DNA of 60,266 bases from JAIVHA01 sp965367295. Lineage in GTDB: Bacteria; Pseudomonadota; Gammaproteobacteria; DSM-19610. Position numbers and translations under genes: made by a program. Below the pieces are notes generated by a model. That model made no database searches. It had not been told where the DNA came from and saw only the letters and a program-made list of their open reading frames with translations. Positions 1 through 9,606 of this stretch are shown here, one piece after another (positions within the stretch are counted from its first letter, which is position 1; each line of letters begins with the position of its first letter). The stretch covers positions 1 to 60,266 of the forward strand of contig CBDUHN010000016.1 in the NCBI GenBank assembly GCA_965367295.1, read 5' to 3'.

Positions 1-263
1 GCAGCGGGTTCGAACTCATCCACGATACTGATTGTGCCCTGCGCCTGGAATATGGAAAACCGGTTTCTGGTACCGTATATGTATTGCGTAGCGGTTCCTG
101 AGCCGGGATGTATTAGCATGCGATACATAAAAGCCTGGCCAATTGAGAGACAGACCACTGCATTCCGGGCAATCCATCGTGAAACGACGTCAAGCTGGCA
201 CAACCATGGACACCACCAGCACACACAACAATGCGTCCTTCAAATACAAAAACAGGCGCACAC

Positions 264-2225
264 ATGAATTCACAGGCGCTAAAGCATCAGGCACAACAGA
301 TGATCCAACAAGGTCGAGCAGGTAATGCACAAAGCATCCTGGAAGGCCTTACGACACAACAGCCTATTGATATTGAGGCCTGGTTCCTATTGGGTCTTGC
401 CCGCGGACAGGTCGCTGACCTTGCAGGGGCAGAACAGGCCTTCCGTCGCTGCGTGGGATTGCGATCCGATGCCTTCGGCGCCTGGGACAACCTGGGTCTT
501 GCCTTGCTACAACAGGGAAAATTACCCGAAGCCAAGCGATGTTTCCGCACCTCCATCAAGCTCAATCCTGCCAACCCGATTCCCCACAATGGCCTCGGCC
601 AGCTTTATCGAATACAAGGGCAATTACCCAAAAGCATCAACAGCCTGCGTGAAGCGTTGCGCCTCAATCCAAACCTTGGCGCAGCCCACAGCCAGCTAGC
701 CATCAGCCTGCGCACCATGGGACAGCATGCCGAGGCCATAAAACATGCGCGCGCTGCCGTTAAGCTAAACCCCAACGCCGTCGATGCCTGGCACACTCTT
801 GGCGAATTACTACATGCCCAGACTGACTTTGAACCTGCCCTGAATGCCTTCCAACATGCCTTGAATATCAAACCCACCGCAGAGACCTGGTGTGCCCTGG
901 GCGCTCTCATGGAGGAATTGAATCGCCGGGACGCCGCGCGGGACAGTTACAAGCACGCTATCGAGCTGCAACCGCAACTGATGCAGGCACATATCCGCCT
1001 GGGCGTGGTGTTGAGCGGACAGGGCGCTATCAATGCGGCTCGTGACCAGCTTGAACTGGCCCTGCGAATCGAACCCAGGCATCCCGTTGCGAATGCGGAA
1101 CTCGCTAATGTATTGGCCTTGCAGGGACACTACCAGGAAGGCTGGCGACACCTGGAACCGTTGCTGAGAGGGCGTGACACCCGCATCGAGGTCGCACTAG
1201 CCTATGCCGCCATCAGTGAGCGCATTGACCATCGGGAGCAGGCACTGGCGCTATTGGAACAACTTAGCTCTGGCGGGAAAATCCCCCCAAGCCACCAGGA
1301 GCCCCTGCTGTTTGCCATGGCACGGTTATACGAACAGACTTCCCGCTATGAAGATGCCTTCAGACACTACCAGAACGCCCAGCACCTGCGACCACTGGCC
1401 GATGACCTGGATCGTCACCTGGATGAAATGCAGGCGATCCGGACCATATTCAGCCAAGAGCGACTGGAAAAACTACCCCGCGCCGGACATGGCTCACAAC
1501 GGCCGGTATTCATCGTCGGTATGCCACGCAGTGGTACCAGCCTGGTGGAGCAGATCCTGGCCTCACATCCCCAGGTATACGGCGGTGGTGAACTGACCAC
1601 GCTATGGAACGTCCTGCAGTCCATGCAGGGCACCACAGGCATCGTATCCGACTACCCGGCCTGCGTGCCTGATCTCACCCCTGCAAACCTGGAATCGCTG
1701 GCCAGGACCTACCTGGACCAGTTGCATGCCCTCTCCACCGAGGCGCTACGCGTAACAGACAAGTTGCCGCACAATTTTCTGCACCTGGGACTGATCGAGC
1801 TGCTGTTCCCGCAGGCACGGGTCATACACTGCGTGCGTGAACCACTGGATACCTGCCTGTCGATCTACTTCCATCGATTCAACAGCAGCCATCTGTATGC
1901 ACGTAATTTGCACAGCCTGGGTCGCTATTACCGCGCTTACGAACGACACATGGCGCACTGGAATCAGGTACTCAGCCTTCCCATATTCACATTACGCTAC
2001 GAAGACCTGGTCGAGGACGTGGAAGATATGAGCCGCCAGCTGGTGACATTTTGCGATCTTGACTGGGACGATGCCTGCCTGGATTTCCATGCCAATAAGC
2101 GCGTGGTCAACACACCCAGCCACGAACAGGTACGCCGCCCCATCTATCGCAACGCCATGCAACGCTGGCGTAATTATGAACCCTGGATCGGCGCGCTACA
2201 GGAAGGGCTGGACTCGGCCAAGTGA
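264..2225 (+). CDS. TPR-repeat sulfotransferase family protein
   Basis: About 653 residues. The N-terminal ~390 residues are tandem tetratricopeptide repeats, with recurring A-x-x-x-x-x-x-A-L-x-x-x-P spacing. They are followed by a PAPS-dependent sulfotransferase domain: the 5'-phosphosulfate loop VFIVGMPRSGTSLVEQIL lies near residue 415, and an RVIHCVREPLDTCLSIYFH segment matches the 3'-phosphate-binding strand and helix. No signal peptide is visible. By family it would transfer sulfate to a carbohydrate or protein acceptor. The neighbouring exported proteins and EPS operon suggest a surface acceptor, which is inference. The ATG at 264 (MNSQALKHQ) was preferred to the ATG at 231, which would add 11 non-repeat residues. 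Neither has a strong ribosome binding site. Confidence 0.85.
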   Translation: MNSQALKHQAQQMIQQGRAGNAQSILEGLTTQQPIDIEAWFLLGLARGQVADLAGAEQAFRRCVGLRSDAFGAWDNLGLALLQQGKLPEAKRCFRTSIKLNPANPIPHNGLGQLYRIQGQLPKSINSLREALRLNPNLGAAHSQLAISLRTMGQHAEAIKHARAAVKLNPNAVDAWHTLGELLHAQTDFEPALNAFQHALNIKPTAETWCALGALMEELNRRDAARDSYKHAIELQPQLMQAHIRLGVVLSGQGAINAARDQLELALRIEPRHPVANAELANVLALQGHYQEGWRHLEPLLRGRDTRIEVALAYAAISERIDHREQALALLEQLSSGGKIPPSHQEPLLFAMARLYEQTSRYEDAFRHYQNAQHLRPLADDLDRHLDEMQAIRTIFSQERLEKLPRAGHGSQRPVFIVGMPRSGTSLVEQILASHPQVYGGGELTTLWNVLQSMQGTTGIVSDYPACVPDLTPANLESLARTYLDQLHALSTEALRVTDKLPHNFLHLGLIELLFPQARVIHCVREPLDTCLSIYFHRFNSSHLYARNLHSLGRYYRAYERHMAHWNQVLSLPIFTLRYEDLVEDVEDMSRQLVTFCDLDWDDACLDFHANKRVVNTPSHEQVRRPIYRNAMQRWRNYEPWIGALQEGLDSAK

Positions 2226-2281
2226 AGCGGCGCCAGCACAACCTACCGGCAGGCAGGCCTGTGTACTGGCGCTGCAGTCTA

Positions 2282-3250
2282 TTAGCAACCTGCCAGCGGC
2301 TTCCTGCGCCGCATAATGCCGATCAAGCCCAGTAATCCGCTACCAAACAGCCACCCTGCTGCAGGAACCGGTACCGGAGGGGGGCAAACACCCACCCCGG
2401 GAGTGCATACCGGTGAGGCTGTCAGGCTCGTAAAATCAAGACTGATATTCATACCGGTGAAGGGCCCATCCGGCATTGGGCTGCCGGCAATGCCATAGAC
2501 TTCACCACCGTAAGGTCCACCCCATGTACCCTGAGACGCGCCGATATTCTCAATGAAGTCATTCTGATTTTGAACAGTGTCCAGGACTAACGGCAATGCG
2601 CCGGAAGGCGAAAAATTTATACAGCCGCCAATCACGCAACCCGGCGCAAGGCTGGTATTCCAGGCAGTAGTGGCGAGAGGTGTCGGACCCAGTGCAAGGT
2701 AACCATTATTTGTGGAAGGCACGCTAAAACCAACATAGGTTCCATCCGTCGCGGGAATCGCCCCCACCCCAGCGATCACGCTGCCATAACTAAATCCGGG
2801 GCTCACAAGGGCCCCGAACAGGCCGGCCGCATCCAGCACCATGGAGGCCGGCAAGTCAACGTTGCCATTCCAGCTGAGCAGCATATTAGCGAGGACCAGC
2901 GTGCCGCTACTGCCCATACCGTCACCGATAGCCTGTAGCTGGATATCCGTGATTTCCATTGGAGTAGTGCCACCGAAAAAGTCAAAGGACTGCAGGGTCG
3001 CGGAACCTGCACCGGTGTTGGTATTGATACTCAGCGTGCCACTGACCGGGGTCTGGAACTGATTGTTACGGTTTCCAGGCTGATTTGGGACATCAGTATT
3101 GGCTAACACGGCACCGGTAGGATCTATCATGCTGAATACGCCCCCCCAATTAAAGTGGATCATGTCAGCCTGTGCGGCCTGCGGGCCGATAATCACACCT
3201 GCTAGCACAGTGGCAACGGCAATATTGAGTGAGTTCTTTTTGATATTCAT
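2282..3250 (-). CDS. Secreted VPLPA/PEP-CTERM-like protein (paralogue 1)
   Basis: 322 residues. It has an N-terminal signal peptide (MNIKKNSLNIAVATVLAG ending AAQA) and a C-terminal sorting tag VPVPAAGWLFGSGLLGLIGI followed by RRRK, matching the exosortase-type layout of short motif, membrane helix and basic end. The tag is closest to the VPLPA variant. The middle is a beta-rich domain shared with the proteins at 3497-4363 and 6706-9414, with shared words such as LGPTPLATTAWNTSLAPGC and PMPDGPFTGMN. The start is set by GGAGGAG about 10 bases upstream of the ATG at 3250; a further upstream ATG overlaps that Shine-Dalgarno sequence. The tag ends in PLAGC rather than RRRK, a slight extension. 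Function is unknown; it is probably exported and anchored or released by an exosortase not encoded here. Confidence 0.8.
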   Translation of the reverse strand: MNIKKNSLNIAVATVLAGVIIGPQAAQADMIHFNWGGVFSMIDPTGAVLANTDVPNQPGNRNNQFQTPVSGTLSINTNTGAGSATLQSFDFFGGTTPMEITDIQLQAIGDGMGSSGTLVLANMLLSWNGNVDLPASMVLDAAGLFGALVSPGFSYGSVIAGVGAIPATDGTYVGFSVPSTNNGYLALGPTPLATTAWNTSLAPGCVIGGCINFSPSGALPLVLDTVQNQNDFIENIGASQGTWGGPYGGEVYGIAGSPMPDGPFTGMNISLDFTSLTASPVCTPGVGVCPPPVPVPAAGWLFGSGLLGLIGIMRRRKPLAGC

Positions 3251-3342
3251 TTTCGAGTACTCCTCCATGAAGTCGATTATTGTTGTGTAGCAGCCCGATG
3301 AAACAAGCTAACCGACCAGCTAACGTGGACCTCGGAATAATC

Positions 3343-3370
3343 AAAAAAAACGGGCGCTAATGCGCCCGTT
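3343..3370 (-). terminator. Rho-independent terminator of the 3497-4363 gene
   Basis: Read on the minus strand, AACGGGCGC and GCGCCCGTT form a GC-rich stem with a short loop followed by a run of eight T. It lies ~125 bases beyond the stop codon of the gene at 3497-4363 and so separates the two minus-strand paralogues. Confidence 0.85.
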
Positions 3371-3496
3371 GACAGTTCAAAATCAGCTTTATTATGAAAG
3401 CAATACTTTTGTGACCGGCTCACGGGCACCCCAAGGTGCCAGTGAGCCACAGGAGGCAGGGTGCTGAATCCGCCGCCGCCCTGGTCAGACCCAACT

Positions 3497-4363
3497 TTAG
3501 GCCTTGCGGCGACGGGCAACACCCACCAGACCGAGCAGGCCAGAACCAAGCAGCCAGACTGCGGCCGGGACCGGCACTGCAGAAGTAGGCGTAATATTGG
3601 TGATTTCGATCGTGGTGATATCGAAGTTGGCGTTGAAACCCGCGAACGGTCCGTCAGCCATCGGGTTACCACCGACACCAACGCCATCACCCATTAAATA
3701 CTCCTGGGTGTTAGGAGCAGTATCTACGACCAGCGGCAGGGCACCGGAAGGTGACACGCCCATGCAGCTACCTGCGGAGCAACCAGGCGCAAAACTGGTG
3801 TTCCACTCGGTGGTGGCAACCGGAGTCGGACCAAGGGCCAGGTAACCGTAGCTGGCATTCGTGTAGGTGCCATCAGAAGCCGGGTCAACGCCCACGCCGG
3901 AGATCACGCTGCCCACACCAAAACCAGGAGCCTGCATGGCGCCAAACATTCCGGCTCCATCCAACACCAGGGAGACCGGGATACCATTGGTGCCATTCCA
4001 GTTGAACAGCATGTTGCCAAGGATCAGGGTGCCGGGATTGCCCATGCCGTCACCGATGGCCTGCATTTCGATGCCTACTGCTTCTGCTGGGGCGGTGCCA
4101 TTGAAGAAGTCAAAGGGCACCAGAGTGGCGCTGCCAGCACCGGTGTCGGTATCAAACTGCATGGTGCCAGTCACAGCGGTCTGGAAGCGGTTGCTGGTCT
4201 TGGGCAGGCTGCCATTCTCCAGTGCAGTACCAACGGAATCCAGCATGGTGAACATACCATCCCAGTTCATGTCGATAATATCAGCCTGTGCGGCCTGCGG
4301 GGCAATAGCAGCACCCAGAACGGTGGCGACGGCTACGCTGAGTACATTTTTTTTGATGGTCAT
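3497..4363 (-). CDS. Secreted VPLPA/PEP-CTERM-like protein (paralogue 2)
   Basis: 288 residues. The signal peptide starts MTIKKNVLSVAVATVLGA and ends AAQA. The C-terminal tag is VPVPAAVWLLGSGLLGLVGV followed by ARRRKA, a textbook exosortase-type sorting signal of the VPLPA kind. The body shares most of its motifs with the neighbouring paralogue (NRFQTAVTGTM, GSATLVPFDFFNGTAPAE, MLFNWNG, GYLALGPTPVATTEWNTS, MADGPFAGFNANFD). GGAGGAG lies 9 bases before the ATG at 4363, which fixes the start; upstream in-frame ATGs would put ~60 non-signal residues in front. It has its own terminator. The family resembles NCBI 'choice-of-anchor' beta domains. The actual role is not known. Confidence 0.83.
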   Translation of the reverse strand: MTIKKNVLSVAVATVLGAAIAPQAAQADIIDMNWDGMFTMLDSVGTALENGSLPKTSNRFQTAVTGTMQFDTDTGAGSATLVPFDFFNGTAPAEAVGIEMQAIGDGMGNPGTLILGNMLFNWNGTNGIPVSLVLDGAGMFGAMQAPGFGVGSVISGVGVDPASDGTYTNASYGYLALGPTPVATTEWNTSFAPGCSAGSCMGVSPSGALPLVVDTAPNTQEYLMGDGVGVGGNPMADGPFAGFNANFDITTIEITNITPTSAVPVPAAVWLLGSGLLGLVGVARRRKA

Positions 4364-5228
4364 ATTAGGTAACTCCTCCAAAATTGTCGAAATGTCGACT
4401 TTGCAAAGCCTTAACAAAACTTGTTGTTTGATTTCCCCACCGTAACGTTTGACATGACACGGCGGCGACAAACTCGCAGACGAATCAAAGCAAGCTTCAG
4501 GCCAATAATTTATATTATTTATAAAACAACATAATAGGAAATCCCGCACCAGCCTTCGCTATCCGATGGCCAGCAAACTGTAAAGCTGGCCGACAGCCTG
4601 GTGGCGCTCTCCCAAGACCCTGCATTCATCACTAAGCACCTGTTTTTCTCTTCTTAATCACCATCGGGAGGGGCTTCCCCGCAGGCATGAATCCTGTGTC
4701 AGGATTCCCGACAGCATTACGGGGTATGAAACTTGTCGACCGCAGCCACCCCTTAACATGCAAAAAATAACGGGATTACACGCCAAGCAACAGCACACCG
4801 ATCACTGAGCAGGCTTTTACCCCATGCCTTGCTTCCTGCTTCATGCGCCCCTCCGCCCAACCCTATCTCTGGGAAAGAGGGAATTCTTCCATGGCACCCT
4901 CTAAATGCATGCGCATCTATCTCAGTCAGACTAAGGCACCGATGCAGGCACACTGACAAGGCCACCCTCCATCGGAGAGAGCTGTGTGCCCCTATGCTCT
5001 TCGCAATGAAGTCCCGCATCACTGACGCCAACGCAGCGCTCACCAGTCAACTTGACAAACCGCAGCAACATGACAATGATCTGCGCCTTGCCCGATATAA
5101 AAAATACCCTCCGAACGAGCGCACCTGCGTCGGGTGGGCGGGCCGATCCGGTAAAGGCAGGAAACATAATCTGCGCCGGTACAGAATCACGATAATTTTA
5201 TAAGTATGATTATTTCGGAGGAGAGCCT
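4364..5228. other. Long intergenic region without a supported gene (865 bp)
   Basis: This region lies between the divergent starts of the sorted protein (minus) and the FadL homologue (plus). It should hold promoters for both. On the plus strand TTGACA at 5052-5057 and AATGAT at 5075-5080 have 17-base spacing, a possible but weak sigma-70 promoter. A perfect 7-bp hairpin (AATCCTG/CAGGATT) sits at 4690-4706. Two open frames of about 100 codons (minus 4753-5043, plus 4829-5203) have Cys/His/Arg-rich, low-complexity translations and no convincing start context, so they are not called. Confidence 0.5.
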
Positions 5229-6605
5229 ATGAAAGCGCGGATCGCACGCCTGCTTCCGCTATGCGCAGCCCTGGCCACGGCCATACCCATGGCAGCGCAT
5301 GCCACCAACGGTTATTTCTTGATCGGTTATGGAGCAAAATCCCGCGGCATGGGTGGCACCGGTGTGGCCTACGGCACCGATGCCCTTGCCGCCGCCGCCA
5401 ACCCTGCAACGATGTTTGATGTCGACATGAATACGATGCGAATCGATGCGGGCGGTGAATTCTTCAACCCCCCTCGCTCGATTTATCACGACAGCGACAC
5501 TTTGGGTACCACCAGCGAGAAAAGCGGTGCCAACCTTTTCCTGATCCCCAGCATGGGCGGCATCTATAAATTCAATCGCAAACTGGTGATTGGCATGGCT
5601 GCGATTGGCGCTGGTCTCGGCACCCGCTATAACCAGGAAGTCCCGGGCAATCCTACCTGTGTAAACGGTGACACCAGTGGTGGCACCGACAGCTATTTCT
5701 TCAACTTCAACTGTAACGCAGACAGCACGACCGTAGGGGTTATGCTGATGCAGATGCAGATGCTGCCCAGTGTTGCCTATAAGGTAAACAAGCAGCATAC
5801 CATCGGCGCCTCGCTGGCTATCGGCGTACAAACCTTCCGGGCCTATGGCCTTGGTGCATTCCAGGACCTGGGTTTTGCCGGGGACACCAACCGGGTAAGT
5901 GGCGAAGGCAATGACTGGTCCTACGGGGCAGGCATCCGCCTGGGTTGGCAGGGCAAGTTCTATAAGGAACGACTTTCCTTCGGCGCCAACTATGCATCCC
6001 GCGTCTACATGACGCGTTTTGACAAGTACCGGAACCTGTTTGCCGAACAGGGCGATTTTGATATCCCGGAGCACTTCGAGATTGGCATGGCGGTCAAGGC
6101 CACCAAGAACCTGACCATCGCCGCCGATGTGCAGCGCATCCTGTTCAGCGACATTACTTCCATCGGCAACCCGGGCCCGGTAGACCCTGTCGACTTCAAT
6201 CCGCTGTGCCCGGGGGGGTCCACCGGCAGACCGGAGTGTCTGCTGGGCGGAAATCTCGGCATGGGCTTCGGCTGGACAGACCAGACGGTGTACAAACTCG
6301 GCATTGATTATCGATACAACGACAAATGGAATCTCCGTGCCGGCCTGAACTATGGCAAGAGCCCGATCCCCGATGACCAGGTGCTGTTCAACATGCTGGC
6401 ACCGGCCACGGTCGAGAAACACATCACTCTTGGTGCTTCTTATCGTCCCAGCCGGAATATCGAATGGTCCATGAATTACATGCACGGATTCGAAAACACC
6501 ATCACCGGACCTACGGCATTCACCAACCGTGCCCCCGGAGAAGACAATGCCGCGATTTCCATGTATCAAAACTCGCTGGGTATCAGTTTCGCCTACTCCA
6601 TGTAG
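5229..6605 (+). CDS. OmpP1/FadL/TodX-family outer membrane transporter
   Basis: 458 residues. A signal peptide (MKARIARLLPLCAALATA to AAHA) is followed at the mature N-terminus by ATNGYFLIGYGAKSRGMGG and a downstream NPATM. This NG-Y-G-GMGG-NPA signature is the N-terminal hatch of FadL-type channels for hydrophobic substrates. The rest alternates short aromatic beta strands and loops and ends in GISFAYSM, fitting a 14-strand outer membrane barrel. Length is typical of the family. GGAGGAG 7 bases upstream of the ATG fixes the start. Its substrate (fatty acid, aromatic or other hydrophobic compound) cannot be told from the sequence. It sits among genes for secreted, sorted proteins but has its own upstream region. 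Confidence 0.9.
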   Translation: MKARIARLLPLCAALATAIPMAAHATNGYFLIGYGAKSRGMGGTGVAYGTDALAAAANPATMFDVDMNTMRIDAGGEFFNPPRSIYHDSDTLGTTSEKSGANLFLIPSMGGIYKFNRKLVIGMAAIGAGLGTRYNQEVPGNPTCVNGDTSGGTDSYFFNFNCNADSTTVGVMLMQMQMLPSVAYKVNKQHTIGASLAIGVQTFRAYGLGAFQDLGFAGDTNRVSGEGNDWSYGAGIRLGWQGKFYKERLSFGANYASRVYMTRFDKYRNLFAEQGDFDIPEHFEIGMAVKATKNLTIAADVQRILFSDITSIGNPGPVDPVDFNPLCPGGSTGRPECLLGGNLGMGFGWTDQTVYKLGIDYRYNDKWNLRAGLNYGKSPIPDDQVLFNMLAPATVEKHITLGASYRPSRNIEWSMNYMHGFENTITGPTAFTNRAPGEDNAAISMYQNSLGISFAYSM

Positions 6606-6705
6606 GCCGGGCCTGGATCGACCTTGAATCGCGTATAAGCACAATATTCAAACCCACAACAAACATGCCAAGCGTGTTAAAGATGGGTATGAGGAGCAAA
6701 TAATC

Positions 6706-9414
6706 ATGAATATGGGCAACAACATTCTAAAGCGAACTGCAATTGCCACGGCAGTGAGTGCAAGCCTCGGTTGCGCGCTCACCCCGCAACTAGCCTCCGC
6801 TACGACCTACATTTTCTCATGGGATGGTTTCTTCACCATGATCGACAGCGCGGGGGTTCCACTGGAAAATGGCAGCTTGGCCAAAGGCACTAACCGCTTC
6901 CAGACTCCCATTACCGGCACGCTGACCTACGATGACACCGCCAATACTGGCACGCTGACCATTGATTCATTCGATTTCTTCAATGGCACCGCACCCGCCG
7001 TCGCCTCCGGCGTCACCTTCAGCGACACGGATGGACTCGGAGCTGGCACCCTGCTGCTGGGCAATATGTTGTTCGACTGGAACGGCAATAATGGCATTCC
7101 GGTATCCCTGGCCTGGGATGCCAACGGGCTGCAGTCCTACCTGGCAGGCTCTCCCACGGTAGGTGACACCATCACCGGTGCCAGCCCCAGCGGCGGCGCG
7201 ATCCCGGCTGCCGATGGCAGCTACACGAATGCCACCTACAGTTACCTGGCGCTGGGCGCAACACCCGTGGCAACCACCGCCTGGAACACAACCCTGGCCA
7301 CAGGCTGCACTACTGGTGTGGATGGTGACTTTACCAATAATGTGGGTGGTGGCTGCATGGGCGTAAACCCCAACGGGGCCCTGCCACTAGTCACCGATAC
7401 GGTAGCCAACAATAACGACTTTACTGCCAACACCGGGGCCACGGCGGGTACCCACGATACCAATAGCGATACCTTCCTTACCTACTATGGCATCGGTGGC
7501 AACCCGATGGCCGATGGCCCCTTCCAGGGCTTTAACGCCAACTTTGACCTGGTCAGCCTGACCCTGGTGGATGACGGTTCCGGTCCCCCATTCAGTACTC
7601 CAGCGGACCTCGCCCCGACCGTGGCGGAAGCGGCCACCCCCACCACGGCAACCATCGACATCGGTACCGTTGCCGATGAGCCCGGCAGCACCACGGTTGA
7701 ATACAGCACCGACGGGGGCAGCAACTGGGTCGCGGATTCCGGCGGCGTCAACAACGTCACCTTCGACTTGACCGAAACCGTCAACTCCTTCACTGTCGAC
7801 TGGAAAGTCTATGTCACCGCCAACCCGGCCAGCGTTTCGCTGGGTTCCCAGACCGTGGAAATCACCATCACCGATACGACCAATCCCACGTTCACCTCTT
7901 TCCCGGCGGACATCTCCGTTAACGTAACCAGCACCTCCGATTCGGTGGCCTTTGAAGGACCGACCAGCACTGCCGGCAGCGTACTCGCCGACGACGCCAC
8001 CGATCCGGCCCCGCTCATTGAATACTCGATCAACAATACCACCAATTGGACGACGGAAACCCCGGCAGCCGATGAAACGGCTACCACCTTTGGTTCTGGC
8101 GCCAATACCGTGTACTGGCGGATCACCGATGCCAGCGGGAATATCACCACTCAAAACCAGACCGTTACGCTGAATCTTCCCAGCGGGATTGTGGGCGTGC
8201 CCTGCACCGTGGACCCCGATGTGTTCGCAGCCACTGTTGGCGACCGTCTGCTGGGCGGTAGTTTCACCATGCATGACCCGTCGGGAGGCCTGGTGGGCGC
8301 CATCGACACAGCCGTCAGTGGATCGATCAACACGGACCCCGACAAAGCCTGCGCCGATGAAACCTGCGCCGTATCCGGTGCTGCCCTGGTGTCGCCAACC
8401 CCGTTCTTCGGTGAACTGTGGACGACCAACACCATCCGCCTGTTCAACACCCCCGGCACCTACACCTTCAACACGGTACAGGATGGCAATCCCACACTGA
8501 GCATGACCGTTGGTCCGAATCAGCTGGGTGCTCACATGCTGTTCGACTGGTCCGTCAACCGCGACATCGATGTGGTCCTGGTATGGGATTACAGCTGCGG
8601 TGCTGCGCAACTGGTCACCACCGACCCCGATGGCGATGGCATCATCGGCACCAAGATGGTGGACGGCCCCTTCAAGGGCTTCAGTGCCGCCTTTGACCTG
8701 GCTACCCTGGCCGGCGAGCAGGCCCTCACCTCCGGCGGCTTCTCCGTCACGATCCCGGTAGTGAAGAACTCCGTAGCCAACACCTCCCCGGTTGCCCTCA
8801 CGCCAGGCACTATTGGCACTACATTGGGCGGGGTAACCCTCACGGCAACCGAGTTGTTCGACACCTATGGGGCGGCAACCGACGGGGATGTGCTCCGCTC
8901 CTGTGTGGGCGGCTGCTTTGACTTCTCCGTCAGCGGTCTCGCCACTGGCAGTACGATCCAGGTTGTCCTGCCCTTAAGCGAAACCATCCCTTCCTACTCG
9001 CTGTATCGTAAATTCGATGCCAGCAGCGATACCTGGAGAGGATTTGTCTACAACACCACCGACAATGTCATGACGGCCGCTCTCGACAGCAATGGACGCT
9101 GCCCGGAACCCGGCGCGGGCGACTACACGCCCTTCACATCCGGCGTCCTGGCCAACATGCTGCGTCCCGGTGACCAGTGTGTGCAACTGACCATCACCGA
9201 CGGCGGTCCAAACGATGATGATCCTGCCGATGGTGTTATTGGTGATCCCAGTGGCGTAGGCGTAACCCCCAGCCCTGCAGCACCGGAAGCCATTACCAGT
9301 GGTGGCGGTTGCACCATCTCCGCCCAGCCGATGTCACCGGCCAGAGCTGGCGACTGGCTGCTGATTGGCGGTCTGCTGGCTGGTCTGGGGTTATATCGCC
9401 GCCGGCAGTCCTGA
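6706..9414 (+). CDS. Large secreted choice-of-anchor-type protein with Cys-containing C-terminal sorting signal
   Basis: 902 residues with a signal peptide ending near LASA. Residues ~30-300 are homologous to the whole body of the two minus-strand paralogues (NRFQTPITGTL, FDFFNGTAPAVASG, MLFDWNGNNGIPVSL, YLALGATPVATTAWNTTLA, PMADGPFQGFNANFD). Residues ~305-500 are two beta-sandwich, HYR-like segments. Residues ~505-680 hold a second, diverged copy of the first domain (FTMHDPSG, MLFDWSVNRDIDVVLVWD, MVDGPFKGFSAAFDL). The end contains CVQLTITDGGPNDDD, typical of the choice-of-anchor U domain, then GGGCTI and a hydrophobic helix ending YRRRQS. This tail resembles JDVT/GlyGly/MYXO-type signals rather than PEP-CTERM. 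The start has TGAGGAG 9 bases before the ATG. It is probably surface-exposed. Confidence 0.8.
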   Translation: MNMGNNILKRTAIATAVSASLGCALTPQLASATTYIFSWDGFFTMIDSAGVPLENGSLAKGTNRFQTPITGTLTYDDTANTGTLTIDSFDFFNGTAPAVASGVTFSDTDGLGAGTLLLGNMLFDWNGNNGIPVSLAWDANGLQSYLAGSPTVGDTITGASPSGGAIPAADGSYTNATYSYLALGATPVATTAWNTTLATGCTTGVDGDFTNNVGGGCMGVNPNGALPLVTDTVANNNDFTANTGATAGTHDTNSDTFLTYYGIGGNPMADGPFQGFNANFDLVSLTLVDDGSGPPFSTPADLAPTVAEAATPTTATIDIGTVADEPGSTTVEYSTDGGSNWVADSGGVNNVTFDLTETVNSFTVDWKVYVTANPASVSLGSQTVEITITDTTNPTFTSFPADISVNVTSTSDSVAFEGPTSTAGSVLADDATDPAPLIEYSINNTTNWTTETPAADETATTFGSGANTVYWRITDASGNITTQNQTVTLNLPSGIVGVPCTVDPDVFAATVGDRLLGGSFTMHDPSGGLVGAIDTAVSGSINTDPDKACADETCAVSGAALVSPTPFFGELWTTNTIRLFNTPGTYTFNTVQDGNPTLSMTVGPNQLGAHMLFDWSVNRDIDVVLVWDYSCGAAQLVTTDPDGDGIIGTKMVDGPFKGFSAAFDLATLAGEQALTSGGFSVTIPVVKNSVANTSPVALTPGTIGTTLGGVTLTATELFDTYGAATDGDVLRSCVGGCFDFSVSGLATGSTIQVVLPLSETIPSYSLYRKFDASSDTWRGFVYNTTDNVMTAALDSNGRCPEPGAGDYTPFTSGVLANMLRPGDQCVQLTITDGGPNDDDPADGVIGDPSGVGVTPSPAAPEAITSGGGCTISAQPMSPARAGDWLLIGGLLAGLGLYRRRQS

Positions 9415-9441
9415 TTCGATCAGGACGTCAGCGGTAAACAG

Positions 9442-9469
9442 AGCGCGGCCGAAAGGTCGCGCTTTTTTT
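9442..9469 (+). terminator. Rho-independent terminator
   Basis: AGCGCGGCC and GGTCGCGCT form a nine-pair stem with a GAAA tetraloop, followed directly by seven T. It lies 28 bases after the stop codon of the 902-residue protein and separates it from the EPS export operon. Confidence 0.9.
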
Positions 9470-9606
9470 ATCACGAGCCCCGCCAGACAGCTGAACTTGA
9501 CCCCAAAGGCTGAATCGGGACAATCATCCGAAACGATAGTCGGGCCCCCTCCCGGTATCCATTCAACGACCATAAGCCCCTCTGGGGCATATCGAGGATA
9601 ACCTGC

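Noticed and set aside
4753..5203. Open frames of 96 (minus) and 124 (plus) codons in the long intergenic region
   Set aside because: They overlap each other on opposite strands, have low-complexity Cys/His/Arg content, no family resemblance and no ribosome binding sites.
5259..6644. 461-codon open frame antisense to the FadL homologue
   Set aside because: A shadow of the coding strand; Gly/Val/His-rich translation without domains, while the plus-strand gene has a clear signal peptide and motifs.
7387..8610. 407-codon antisense frame within the 902-residue protein
   Set aside because: A shadow caused by codon bias; no start signal and no recognisable domain.
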